Below, piece after piece: positions 31,918 to 40,118 of a stretch of DNA of 64,000 nucleotides. Position 1 is the stretch's first letter; each line of letters opens with the position of its first letter. A program made the translations under genes and the position numbers. This DNA is from Streptomyces sp. HNM0574 (GTDB taxonomy: Bacteria > Actinomycetota > Actinomycetes > Streptomycetales > Streptomycetaceae), in contig NZ_JAASAH010000009.1 in the NCBI RefSeq assembly GCF_012726235.1, forward strand, positions 124,001 through 188,000, given 5' to 3'. Under the pieces are notes generated by a model. It worked only from the letters and a program-made list of their open reading frames with translations, was not told where the DNA came from and ran no database searches.

Positions 31918-32502
31918 ATGTCCGTCCCGTACACCTTCGACGTCTTCTCCACCCTCGACGGCTACGGCTCCTACCGCGCCGGCGACTGGGGCGGCTACTG
32001 GGGCAAACAGGGCCCCGAGCTCCTCGCCCGCCGCCTCGCGCTGTACGGGGAGGACCAGCGGATGGTCCTCGGCGCCCGCACCTACCGGGACTTCGTGCAG
32101 CTGCTCGGCTCGGGCGACGTGGACTCCGGCGTCGGCGACCCCTGGGTCGCCCGCATGCGGCGCCTCCCCGCGACGGTGGTCTCCACCACCCTGGACGGCC
32201 CGCTCGACTGGCCGGGCCCCGCCGACCTGGTACGCGGCGACGCCGTCGACGTCGTCTCCCGCCTCAAGGAGGAGTCCCCCGTCCCCCTCCGGTCGCACGG
32301 CAGCCTCTCGATGAACCGTGCCCTGATGGCGGCGGGCCTGGTCGACCGCGTCCAGCTCACGATCTTCCCCGTCCTCACCGGCAGAACCGGCACCGCCCCG
32401 CTCTTCCGGGACGCCGCCGACTTCGACCTCGAACTCCTCGACCACCGCACCCTCGACGGCCACACCCAGGAACTCACCTACCGGCCGACGTTGCGGCGGT
32501 GA
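31918..32502 (+). CDS. dihydrofolate reductase family protein (RibD C-terminal domain type)
   Basis: A 194-residue protein of the RibD C-terminal/DHFR fold. It has the early FDVFSTLDGYGSY segment, MVLGARTYRDF, and the late GLVDRVQLTIFPVLTG that are usual for the many stand-alone reductase-like proteins in actinomycetes. It would use NADPH on an unknown substrate; a role in folate synthesis is unlikely. The ATG at 31918 has GGAGGA before it. It converges on a NUDIX gene with only 14 bases between stops. Confidence 0.82.
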   Translation: MSVPYTFDVFSTLDGYGSYRAGDWGGYWGKQGPELLARRLALYGEDQRMVLGARTYRDFVQLLGSGDVDSGVGDPWVARMRRLPATVVSTTLDGPLDWPGPADLVRGDAVDVVSRLKEESPVPLRSHGSLSMNRALMAAGLVDRVQLTIFPVLTGRTGTAPLFRDAADFDLELLDHRTLDGHTQELTYRPTLRR

Positions 32503-32516
32503 GCCCGCTCGCCGCT

Positions 32517-32987
32517 TCACCCGAGATACGGGGCACCCCGGCCCTCCAGCACGTGGCCGAGGCGCAGCCGCTGGGCCGGGTGGAGCGGCAAGCCGGGCAA
32601 CTCCTCCTGGCCGGCCCAGCGCAGTTCGGTGCTCTCGTCCGAGACGGCGAGTTCGCCCCCGACGACCCGGGCGGCGAACACGAACGCGAACTGGCGCCGG
32701 ACCTCACCGTCGTCGTAGGCCATGACGTGGCGCGGGTCCGTGTACATCCCGACGAGTCCGGTGATCTCCACGTCGAGCCCCGTCTCCTCCTTCGTCTCCC
32801 GGACCGCCGCCTCGGGCAGCGACTCGCCCATGTCCATGCCGCCGCCCGGCAAGGCCCAGAGCCCGTTGTCGGCCCGGCGCTGGAGCAGCACCCGGCCCTC
32901 CGCGTCCGTGACCGCCGTGAGAGCCCCGGCGACAAGGGAGTTGGGCTCCGGGGCGCCCGGGTCGTCGGCGTATTCGATGCGCCCCAT
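32517..32987 (-). CDS. NUDIX hydrolase
   Basis: A 156-residue NUDIX protein with an intact box over residues 48-70 (GGGMDMGES then RETKEETG). The N-terminal part AVTDAEGRVLLQRRADNGLW resembles ADP-ribose or oxidised nucleotide hydrolases. The ATG has AGGAGGGG upstream. It follows the quinone oxidoreductase gene by 69 bases on the same strand and might belong to that operon, but its role with acyl-CoA genes is not evident. Confidence 0.83.
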   Translation of the reverse strand: MGRIEYADDPGAPEPNSLVAGALTAVTDAEGRVLLQRRADNGLWALPGGGMDMGESLPEAAVRETKEETGLDVEITGLVGMYTDPRHVMAYDDGEVRRQFAFVFAARVVGGELAVSDESTELRWAGQEELPGLPLHPAQRLRLGHVLEGRGAPYLG

Positions 32988-33056
32988 CGCACTCCCCTCC
33001 TGTCGGCCCGGCGGTGGGCCGCACGGTCCCGCAGCACCACCCCGGGGACGTTCTCC

Positions 33057-34043
33057 TCACGGCTGGATGACCACGCGCCCCGTGGTGACGCCGTCGAAGA
33101 CGCGCTGGACGGCCTCGGCCGCCTCGGGGAGGGGGAGGCGTTCGCTGATCAGGGGCTTGACCGCGCCGTCGGTGGCGAGCTTGGTGAGCTCCTGGTGGCA
33201 GGCGTCGACGGCGGCCGGGTCCTTGGTGTTGTAGAGGCCCCAGTGCAGGCCGAGGATCGTGTAGTTCTTCACCAGGGCGTGGTTGAGGCCGGGGGTGGGG
33301 ACGGCGCCGCCGGCGAAGCCGACGACGATCACGCGGCCCTCGAAGGCGATGCACTTGACGGACTTGGCGTACGCGTCGCCGCCCACCGGGTCGTAGACCA
33401 CGTCCGCGCCCCGGCCGCCGGTGGCCTCCTTCACGGCGGCGACGATGTCGTCGGACCGCCGGTCCACCACCAGGTCGCAGCCCAGCTCCCGGGCCGTCGC
33501 CGCCTTGGCCGCGCCGCCGACGACGCCGATGACGCGCGCCCCGGCCGCCTTGCCGAGCTGGACGGCGGCGCTGCCGACGCCGCCCGCCGCCGCGTGCACC
33601 AGCAGCGTCTCGCCGGGCTGGATGCGGGCCCGGCGGTGCAGGCCGAACCAGCCGGTCTGGTAGCCGATGTGGAGCGCGGCGGCCTCGGCGTCGTCCAGCG
33701 CCTCGGGCGCGGTGCGGACGCTCGCCGCGGGGACGAGGACCTGCTCCCCGAAGGCGCCGGACGGCAGCGCGGGCTGCGCGAGCACCCGGGTGCCGGGCGC
33801 GGGCGCGCCGGGGGTGTCAGGCCCCGCGGCGAGCACCTCGCCGCACAGCTCGACGCCGGGCGTGAACGGGAACGGCGGCCGCACCTGGTACTCGCCGCGG
33901 CACAGCAGCGCGTCGGGGAAGTTGACGTTGGCCGCGCGTACGCGCAACAGCAGCTCGCCCGGGCCCGGTTCGGGCTCGGGTATGTCCTCCAGCCGCATCA
34001 CCTCACGCGGTTCGCCGTTCGCGTGGACGCGCCATGCCTTCAC
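33057..34043 (-). CDS. NADPH:quinone oxidoreductase-like MDR protein
   Basis: A 328-residue medium-chain reductase without the zinc ligands of alcohol dehydrogenases, so of the QOR type. The nucleotide-binding loop is AAAGGVG (151-157); PGVELCGEV and GGRGADVVYDPVGGD are conserved. It would reduce quinones or an enoyl compound with NADPH. It lies downstream of TetR, acyl-CoA ligase and SDR genes on the same strand, so it may reduce an intermediate of the acyl-CoA route; this is inference. Gap to the TetR gene is 88 bases. Confidence 0.85.
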   Translation of the reverse strand: MKAWRVHANGEPREVMRLEDIPEPEPGPGELLLRVRAANVNFPDALLCRGEYQVRPPFPFTPGVELCGEVLAAGPDTPGAPAPGTRVLAQPALPSGAFGEQVLVPAASVRTAPEALDDAEAAALHIGYQTGWFGLHRRARIQPGETLLVHAAAGGVGSAAVQLGKAAGARVIGVVGGAAKAATARELGCDLVVDRRSDDIVAAVKEATGGRGADVVYDPVGGDAYAKSVKCIAFEGRVIVVGFAGGAVPTPGLNHALVKNYTILGLHWGLYNTKDPAAVDACHQELTKLATDGAVKPLISERLPLPEAAEAVQRVFDGVTTGRVVIQP

Positions 34044-34131
34044 GGTGTCTCCCTCCGCGCGCGGGGGCGTCCTCGCGTCCCCGCGCCGCTGTGGTGTGTG
34101 TCGTCCGCCGCGCCGTGGTTCCCGGCGCGGG

Positions 34132-34785
34132 CTACGGGCGCAGTGCCCGCATCAGCAGGTCCGCGAGGTGGTCCGCCACCTGCCGTGGGGTGAGCGGGCC
34201 CTCGGGGCGGTACCAGCTGCTGAGGTGGTGGACGGAGCCGAAGTGGTAGTCCACCACCAGGTCGGCCGGGGTCCCGTCGTGGAAGACCCCGCTCTTCTGG
34301 CCCTCTTCGATGAGGGCGCGGAAGCTCTCGTGGTAGCGGCGCCGTTCGGCCCGCACCTGCCGCTGCTTCTCCGGGCTGAGCTGGTGCATCGAGCGGAAGA
34401 AGATCATCGCGTCGTCGAGGTTCTCGATGGTGGTGACGACGACGTCCCCGGCGGCCTCGCGCACCCGCCGCTCGACGGAGCCTCCGGCCGCCGCCACCGC
34501 GTCCAGCCGCTCCTGCTGGCGGCGCAGCAGCCGGGCGTAGATCTCGTGCAGGAGATCGTCCTTGGAGCCGAAGTAGTGGTACAGGGCTCCCTTGGTGACG
34601 CCGGCGGCCTCGACTATCTCCTGCACGGAGGTGCGGTCGTAGCCGCGGTCGGCGAAGAGCCGGGTGGCGGCGGCCATCAGCCGCCTGGGCACGGGCGCGG
34701 GCGCCGCTCCCCCACCGGGTGCCGTGCCGCCGTTCCCGGGGCCCGTTCCCCCGCTGGTGCCCTCCCGGGCTCCGGTGGCCGCCAT
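34132..34785 (-). CDS. TetR family transcriptional regulator of acyl-CoA genes (proposed)
   Basis: A 217-residue TetR-type regulator. After a disordered Gly/Pro-rich start of 35 residues comes the helix-turn-helix (LMAAATRLFADRGYDRTSVQEI, EAAGVTKGALYHYFGSKDDLL). The ligand domain has the MFxxMHQLSPEKQ-like stretch IFFRSMHQLSPEKQ. This form is common among regulators of fatty-acid and acyl-CoA breakdown. It lies between the ligase and the quinone oxidoreductase genes. Palindromic sites at 29423 and 37386, in front of the two acyl-CoA operons, are its best candidate operators. The ATG at 34785 has AGGCAGG upstream; a GTG three codons earlier is possible. Confidence 0.82.
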   Translation of the reverse strand: MAATGAREGTSGGTGPGNGGTAPGGGAAPAPVPRRLMAAATRLFADRGYDRTSVQEIVEAAGVTKGALYHYFGSKDDLLHEIYARLLRRQQERLDAVAAAGGSVERRVREAAGDVVVTTIENLDDAMIFFRSMHQLSPEKQRQVRAERRRYHESFRALIEEGQKSGVFHDGTPADLVVDYHFGSVHHLSSWYRPEGPLTPRQVADHLADLLMRALRP

Positions 34786-34869
34786 GGCCGTCACCTGCCT
34801 CTCGTTCGTGCACGCGCGCGGTGCCGGGGCCCGTGCCGCCGCCGGGCGGGGCGGCACGGGTCCGGACGG

Positions 34870-36558
34870 CTAGGCGCCGTGCCGCCCCGTCGCGTCGTGT
34901 CGTCCCGTCTCGCCGCGGGAACGCAGTTCCCGCCGCAGGATCTTCCCACTGGCGGTCTTGGGCAGTTCGGGCAGGATGTCGACCGCGCGCGGGTACTTGT
35001 ACGCGGCGAGCCGCTCCCTGCACCAGTCGATCAGCTCGGCCCCGTCCGCCGTCCCCTCGGGGCGCAGGCTGACGTACGCCTTGACCGACTCGCCCCGGTA
35101 GCTGTCGGGGACGCCGACGACCGCCGCCTCCCGGACGGCCGGGTGGCCGTAGAGGACGTCCTCGACCTCGCGGGGCCAGACCTTGAAGCCCGAGGCGTTG
35201 ATCATGTCCTTCTTGCGGTCGACGACGTACAGCCAGCCGTCCACGTCCATGAACCCGATGTCTCCGGTGCGCAGTTCGCCGTCCGGCATGCCCGCGGCCG
35301 TGGCCTCGGGGCGCCGCCAGTAGCCGGGGACGACCTGCGGCCCGCGGACGGCGATCTCCCCGTGCTCGCCGAACGGCACCGGCCTGCCCTCGTCGTCGAG
35401 GATGCGGACCAGCGCCTCCGGCGAGGGGACGCCGACGGCGAGCGTGCCCGAGACCGGGTCGACCGGCGCCTCCAGGCCCGGCGGCACGGAGGCGCAGGGC
35501 GCGGTGCACTCGGTGAGCCCGTACCCGTTGTGCACGTAACAGCCGAAGGCGGCGCGGAACTTCTCCACCAGCGCGGGCGGCACGGGCGCGCCGCCGGAGG
35601 CGAGGAAGCGGAAGGAGGAGAAGTGCTCGCGGCTCGCCTCCGGGTGCGCGGCGAGCGCCATGTACGCGGTGGACGGGCCGACGGTGGTGGCGGGCCGGTG
35701 CTCCAGGAAGGCGTCGAGGACGACGCCCGCGTCGAAGCGGTAGGCGAGCGCGAGGGTGCCCCGGTTGGCGAAGCAGGAGGCGAGCTCGCAGACCATGCCG
35801 GTGATGTGGAACAGCGGGGCGAGCGCGAACACGCAGGCGCTGTCGGGCAGTTGGAGCCCGGTGCGCTGCCGCTCGGCGTTGTGGGCGATGTTGGCGTGGG
35901 TGTTCATGGCGCCCTTGGGGCTGCCGCTGGTGCCGGAGGTGTAGCTGATCAGCGCGGTGTCCGCGCGCGTGGGCGTCCGCTCCTCCGGCGCCCGGCCGCC
36001 GCGGCGGGCGACGGTGAGCAGGTCCTCGGCGTCGTCCGCGGGCGCGGCCCGTTCGAAGGCGAGGACGCGCGCGTCGTTCCTGCTCTGGAGGTCGAGTTCG
36101 CAGGCGGTGAGCGCGATCCGGACGGGCGAGTCCCGCGCGGTGTCCCGCAGTTGGGCCGCCCAGGCCCGGTCGGCGCAGATCAGCGCGGTGACCTCGGCGT
36201 CCCGCAGGACGTGCGCCACCTCGCGCCCCTTGTACATGGGGTTGACGGGGACGGCGGTGCCGCCCGCCTTCCAGATGCCGAGCAGCGCGAGCACGAAGTG
36301 CGGGCTGTTCTGGAGGACGATCGCCGCGCGGTCGCCGGCGGCGAAGCCCTCCGCGACGAGGTGCGCGGCGACGCCGTCGGAGAGTGCGTCGGTCTCGCGG
36401 TAGCTCAGCCGTCCGTCGAAGTAGGCGAGCGCGGTGCGGTCCGGGGTGTGCTCGGCGGCCTCGCGGAAGGCGTGCAGCGCGGTTTCGTGCGGCCGGACGG
36501 GCGCGCGCTGGGCCTCGGTGTAGCGCGCGAGCCAGGGCCGGTCCTCGTAACCGCTCAT
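34870..36558 (-). CDS. acyl-CoA synthetase (AMP-binding enzyme)
   Basis: A 562-residue ANL-superfamily ligase. Motifs in order: YTSGTSGSPKGA (P-loop-like A3), NGYGLTE (A5), RTGDIGF (A7), DRKKDMINASGFKVWP (A8 hinge) and KTASGKILRREL (A10 with the catalytic Lys). It activates a carboxylic acid as acyl-AMP and makes the CoA thioester. The chain length is not readable. The ATG overlaps the SDR stop (ATGA at 36555-36558), so the two are co-translated. It would feed the acyl-CoA dehydrogenase and hydratase steps encoded nearby. Confidence 0.9.
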   Translation of the reverse strand: MSGYEDRPWLARYTEAQRAPVRPHETALHAFREAAEHTPDRTALAYFDGRLSYRETDALSDGVAAHLVAEGFAAGDRAAIVLQNSPHFVLALLGIWKAGGTAVPVNPMYKGREVAHVLRDAEVTALICADRAWAAQLRDTARDSPVRIALTACELDLQSRNDARVLAFERAAPADDAEDLLTVARRGGRAPEERTPTRADTALISYTSGTSGSPKGAMNTHANIAHNAERQRTGLQLPDSACVFALAPLFHITGMVCELASCFANRGTLALAYRFDAGVVLDAFLEHRPATTVGPSTAYMALAAHPEASREHFSSFRFLASGGAPVPPALVEKFRAAFGCYVHNGYGLTECTAPCASVPPGLEAPVDPVSGTLAVGVPSPEALVRILDDEGRPVPFGEHGEIAVRGPQVVPGYWRRPEATAAGMPDGELRTGDIGFMDVDGWLYVVDRKKDMINASGFKVWPREVEDVLYGHPAVREAAVVGVPDSYRGESVKAYVSLRPEGTADGAELIDWCRERLAAYKYPRAVDILPELPKTASGKILRRELRSRGETGRHDATGRHGA

Positions 36559-37352
36559 ATCGCGCTCCCCTCGGGGGAGCCGGCCTGCTGCGCGACGAGG
36601 GACTCCAGTTTCTGCTGGAGCCGGTTCATGCCGCCGAGCCAGGCGTCGGGGCCGGTGGCGCGGGCCGCGTAGATCTCGGCCGTCCCCTCGGTCGGCAGGA
36701 CGAGGAACCGGTCCTCGGCCATCGCGGCGAACAGCGCGTCCGCGACGTCCTCGGGTTCGATGGCGGTCGGCTTGAGCACGAGGTCGCCGGCGACGCCGGT
36801 GCCGTCCAGCATGCCGGTGCGCACGCCCTGCGGGCAGACGGCGTGCACGGCGATCCCGCGGTGCCGGTAGGTGACGGAGAGCCACTCGGCGAAGGCCAGC
36901 GCCGCGTGCTTGGTGACGCTGTACGGCGCGGAGCCGACCATGGTGAGCAGCCCGGCGGCCGAGACGGTGGCGACGAACCTGCCGCCGCCCGACTCCAGCC
37001 AGTGCGGCAGGAGTTCCCGCGCGGCACGGACGTGGGACATGACGTTGACGTCCCAGGCGGCGGCCCAGTTCTCCTCGTCCGCCTCGGGCCCGCCGCCGGT
37101 CGCGATGCCGGCGTTCGCGCAGAAGGTGTCGATGCGTCCGCCGAGCGCGGCACGCGCGTCGGGCACCACCGTCGAGGCGTCGCCCGGCACGGCCACGCCC
37201 CCGATCTCCCGCGCCACGGCCTCGGCGCGTGCCGCGTCCAGGTCGTTGACGGCGACGCGGGCCCCCTCGGCGGCGAAGCGGCGGGCGAGTGCCGCGCCGA
37301 TCCCGCCTCCCGCTCCGGTGACGACCACTCCGGTATCGCGCAAGGACTCCAT
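36555..37352 (-). CDS. short-chain dehydrogenase/reductase (SDR)
   Basis: A 265-residue classical SDR. TGAGGGIG (residues 12-19) binds the cofactor; Ser131, Tyr144 and Lys148 (YSVTK) form the catalytic set; NAG is at 80-82. Asp37 after the second strand suggests NAD(H). It oxidises or reduces a hydroxy/keto group, perhaps a hydroxyacyl-CoA. The ATG at 37352 has GAGGGGAG before it; the frame is open for over 100 codons upstream but without SDR likeness. First gene of the minus-strand acyl-CoA operon, with an operator 34 bases upstream. Confidence 0.88.
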   Translation of the reverse strand: MESLRDTGVVVTGAGGGIGAALARRFAAEGARVAVNDLDAARAEAVAREIGGVAVPGDASTVVPDARAALGGRIDTFCANAGIATGGGPEADEENWAAAWDVNVMSHVRAARELLPHWLESGGGRFVATVSAAGLLTMVGSAPYSVTKHAALAFAEWLSVTYRHRGIAVHAVCPQGVRTGMLDGTGVAGDLVLKPTAIEPEDVADALFAAMAEDRFLVLPTEGTAEIYAARATGPDAWLGGMNRLQQKLESLVAQQAGSPEGSAI

Positions 37353-37385
37353 CCCGGCTCCCCTCACCTCGGCTGCCTGCGGGCG

Positions 37386-37405
37386 CAGACTAACCAGTCG
37401 GTATG
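37386..37405. promoter_or_regulatory. candidate TetR operator, site 2
   Basis: Right half GTCGGTATG is the exact complement of the left half of site 1 (CATACCGAC at 29423). The left half here, CAGACTAAC, is degenerate. The CA centre is kept. It lies 34-53 bases before the SDR start. Confidence 0.65.
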
Positions 37406-37503
37406 TGACGGGGGAAGGCCCCTGCGAACTCCCGTACGCGGAAGGCGCGATGATGTCTCCGTACCGTCCCCGCGGGCGGCCCCCGGTGAATCTCAAAGAT
37501 CGC

Positions 37504-37550
37504 TTCTCAAACATGAGAAAGCCGCCGGAAACCTGAGAACTCCGTGAGAA
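37504..37550. repeat. cluster of TGAGAA/TTCTCA boxes
   Basis: TTCTCA-AACA-TGAGAA (37504-37519) is a perfect palindrome, and TGAGAA recurs at 37534 and 37545. It is in the 437-bp gap between the SDR gene and the hypothetical gene. The rest of that gap shows no gene. Probably a binding region for an unknown regulator. Confidence 0.55.
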
Positions 37551-37789
37551 AACCCCTCCATCCCACGTACTCCACGCAGTATGGGGTACCTCGCCTGACC
37601 CGGAACACCGCACGAAACGGGCGGAGCGCCGCGCGTACCGGCAGGCGCCGCGCGGCCCCCGGCGGGCGGGACGGCCGGAACCACCGGGTGACCGGGACGA
37701 CAAGAAAAGGACAACCGGAAGGGATCCGATCCGGCGGCGGACACGTCACACCGCCGAGCACCGGGTCCTCTCCGTCGGAGGTGGGTTGA

Positions 37790-38506
37790 TTGGCAGGCTT
37801 CAGAGCCCTCGCACAGCAGGTCCGCGATCCCGGCAGAGCGCCCTCGCAGCGCCGCCGCGCGCTCCGCAAGTGCCTGGAGAGATTCGCCCCTTACGGGCAC
37901 CGCGCCACCTGGCAGCACCTGTGCTCGCGCACCGGCATCCACCCGGAGGACCGCGACCCCGACCCCGCGCTGCTGCTGGCCGCGCTGGAGGAGCTGGAGG
38001 AGGCCCGCGCCGTCTGGCTCGCGTACGAGGCGGAGGTGGCCGCCCGGCGCAGACGGGAGAAGCGCGCCGGGGTCAGACAGCCGACGGCCCTCGACGAGTG
38101 GCACCGGCTCACCTGGGGCGGCAGGTCGCTGCTCCGCTGCGACCCGGCCGCTCCCCCCACCCCGCGGCTCGCGGACGTGCTGCGCCGCATGATCGCCGCG
38201 GTCAACTACGGCACCGACCGCGCGACGGGGCACCACGACAGCCGCCTCGGCCGCGGCGACGCCCCGGGCCCGCGTCCGGTACGCGAGAGCCGCGGCGGAT
38301 TCGACGGCCCCGCGACGGCGGGCGACGGCCGGACCGGCGCGAAGCCCGCGGGCGCCACGGCCACGGCCCGCACCGCGGCGGCCCCCGCCCCCCAGTCCCG
38401 CGCCGGCGCCAGGGGACAGCTCGGCGGCGAGGACCGCGGGCGCGGCGCGAACCCCCTCCGGGGACTGCGCGCGGGGCAGGGAGCCGTGGTCACCACACAG
38501 ACCTAG
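37790..38506 (+). CDS. hypothetical protein with basic helical N-terminal half
   Basis: A 238-residue protein I do not recognise. Residues 1-145 are charged and mostly helical, with QRRRALRKCLERFAPYG near the start, TWQHLCSRTGI, and a coiled, Glu/Arg-rich ALEELEEARAVWLAYEAEV stretch. Residues 150-238 are low-complexity Gly/Ala/Arg and probably disordered. No membrane segment or signal peptide. The start is TTG 37790, supported by GGAGG eight bases before; no ATG or GTG fits. Third-position GC fits a real gene. It is followed by the amidase after 58 bases. A nucleic-acid or protein-binding role is possible, but unproven. Confidence 0.55.
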   Translation: MAGFRALAQQVRDPGRAPSQRRRALRKCLERFAPYGHRATWQHLCSRTGIHPEDRDPDPALLLAALEELEEARAVWLAYEAEVAARRRREKRAGVRQPTALDEWHRLTWGGRSLLRCDPAAPPTPRLADVLRRMIAAVNYGTDRATGHHDSRLGRGDAPGPRPVRESRGGFDGPATAGDGRTGAKPAGATATARTAAAPAPQSRAGARGQLGGEDRGRGANPLRGLRAGQGAVVTTQT

Positions 38507-38564
38507 TGCGAGGATTCGCCGGACGGACCCGCGAGAAGCCGCAGGGCACGAGGGAAGGACGGCG

Positions 38565-40019
38565 ATGGCCGAGCTGCACGAGCTGACGGCGACGGAACAG
38601 GCCGCCGCGATACGCGAGGGCGCGCTGTCGCCCGTCGAGCTGACCGAGCACTACCTGGAGCGCATCGGACGGCTCGACGCGGAGGTCGGCGCGTTCGTCA
38701 CCGTGACGCCCGAACTGGCCCGCGCCCAGGCCGCGGAGGCCGAGCGGGCCGCCCGGGAGGCGCGCGCGGGCGGCGGCACGGGGGAGTTGCCGCCGCTGCA
38801 CGGCGTACCGGTTCCGGTGAAGGACCTCAATCAGGTTGCCGGGGTGCCCTGCACCTTCGGCTCCGAGGTCTTCGCCGGGTACGTGCCCGAGGTGGACGAC
38901 CACATCGTCACGGCCCTGCGCGAGGGCGGCTCCCCGATGACGGGGAAGACCAACACCCCCGAGTTCGGCCTCCCCTGCTACACCGAGAACCGGGTCGCGC
39001 CGCCCGCGCGTACCCCGTGGGACACCAGCCGCTCGGCGGGCGGCTCCAGCGGCGGCGCGGCGGCGGCCGTGGCGGCGGGGCTGGCGCCGGTGGCGCAGGC
39101 CAGCGACGGCGGCGGCTCGATCCGCATCCCGGCCTCGGTGTGCGGGCTCGTCGGCTTCAAGCCGAGCCGCGGCAGGGTGAGTTCGGGCCCGACGCTGCAC
39201 GACGTCACGGGGCTGTCCACCAGCGGCCCGATCGGCCGCACCGTCGAGGACACGGCCGCGCTGCTGGACGTCCTGGCGGGCGTGCACCCCGGTGACCCGT
39301 TCTCGGCGCCTTCGCTGCCCGAGGGCGAGACCTTCCGCGGGCACGCCCGCGCGGACCGGGCGCCCGGGCGGCTGCGGATCGCGGCGCTGACCGAGCCGCC
39401 GGTGGAGGGCGTCACGCTGCACCCCGACTGCGCGGAGGCCGGACGGCGCGCCGCCGACCTGCTGCGCGGCCTCGGCCACGAGGTGGACGAGATCAGCATC
39501 CCGGCGGACGGCACCCTGGCCGGCGCCTTCTCCCGCACCTGGTCGGTGATGGCCACGCTGCGTCCCGTCCCCGAGGAGGCCGAGGACCGGCTGATGCCGC
39601 TCAGCCGGCATCTGCGCGCGCGGGGCCGGGAGGTGACGGGCCAGGAGTTCGCGGGCGCGCTGTACGGGCTGCGGATGGCGGGCCAGGTGATCGCGGACTC
39701 GCTGATGGCGCCGGGCAGCGGCTACGACGTGCTCCTCTCGCCGACGCTGGCGCAGCCGCCGCTGCCGGTGGGCGCACTGCGGAACGAGGAGGACCCGGCC
39801 GCCGAGTTCGCCGCGCTGACCCACTTCACGCCGTTCACCGCGCTCTACAACTCCACGGGCCAGCCCGCCGTCTCGCTGCCGCTGCACTGGTCGCCCGAGG
39901 GCCTCCCGATCGGCGTGATGCTGGCCGGCCGCTACGGCGCCGACGCCCCGCTGCTCGCCCTCTCCGCCCAGGTCGAGGCAGCACAGCCGTGGCACGACCG
40001 CAAGCCGCCGGTGTGGTGA
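38565..40019 (+). CDS. amidase signature family protein
   Basis: A 484-residue amidase. The Ser-cisSer-Lys triad is complete: Lys86 (VPVKDLN), the serines of GGSSGG at 161-162, and Ser185 (DGGGSIRIPAS). It hydrolyses an amide to acid and ammonia in the cytoplasm; the natural substrate is unknown. The ATG has GGGAAGGA upstream. No regulator is directly linked. A hairpin with an 11-bp stem follows. The order with TetR, MaoC and dehydrogenases to the right may be chance. Confidence 0.88.
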   Translation: MAELHELTATEQAAAIREGALSPVELTEHYLERIGRLDAEVGAFVTVTPELARAQAAEAERAAREARAGGGTGELPPLHGVPVPVKDLNQVAGVPCTFGSEVFAGYVPEVDDHIVTALREGGSPMTGKTNTPEFGLPCYTENRVAPPARTPWDTSRSAGGSSGGAAAAVAAGLAPVAQASDGGGSIRIPASVCGLVGFKPSRGRVSSGPTLHDVTGLSTSGPIGRTVEDTAALLDVLAGVHPGDPFSAPSLPEGETFRGHARADRAPGRLRIAALTEPPVEGVTLHPDCAEAGRRAADLLRGLGHEVDEISIPADGTLAGAFSRTWSVMATLRPVPEEAEDRLMPLSRHLRARGREVTGQEFAGALYGLRMAGQVIADSLMAPGSGYDVLLSPTLAQPPLPVGALRNEEDPAAEFAALTHFTPFTALYNSTGQPAVSLPLHWSPEGLPIGVMLAGRYGADAPLLALSAQVEAAQPWHDRKPPVW

Positions 40020-40063
40020 GCCTGCCTCTCAAGCCCGGGCGTACGGCCGGGAGTTGACGTCCG

Positions 40064-40089
40064 CGAGCGCGCCGGGACCGGCGCGCTCG
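40064..40089. terminator. hairpin terminator
   Basis: A perfect 11-bp stem, CGAGCGCGCCG with its complement, around GGAC. It lies between the convergent amidase and DUF1275 genes. Confidence 0.75.
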
Positions 40090-40118
40090 GGGACGGGTCG
40101 CGGGTACGGGGCGGCCGG

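Noticed and set aside
31062..34193. Open frame of about 1040 codons on the plus strand
   Set aside because: It runs across acyl-CoA dehydrogenase, reductase, NUDIX and quinone oxidoreductase genes in a wrong frame or strand and has no domain-like segments.
33667..36672. Open frame of about 1000 codons antisense to the TetR and acyl-CoA ligase genes
   Set aside because: The opposite strand has clear enzyme motifs; this strand does not.
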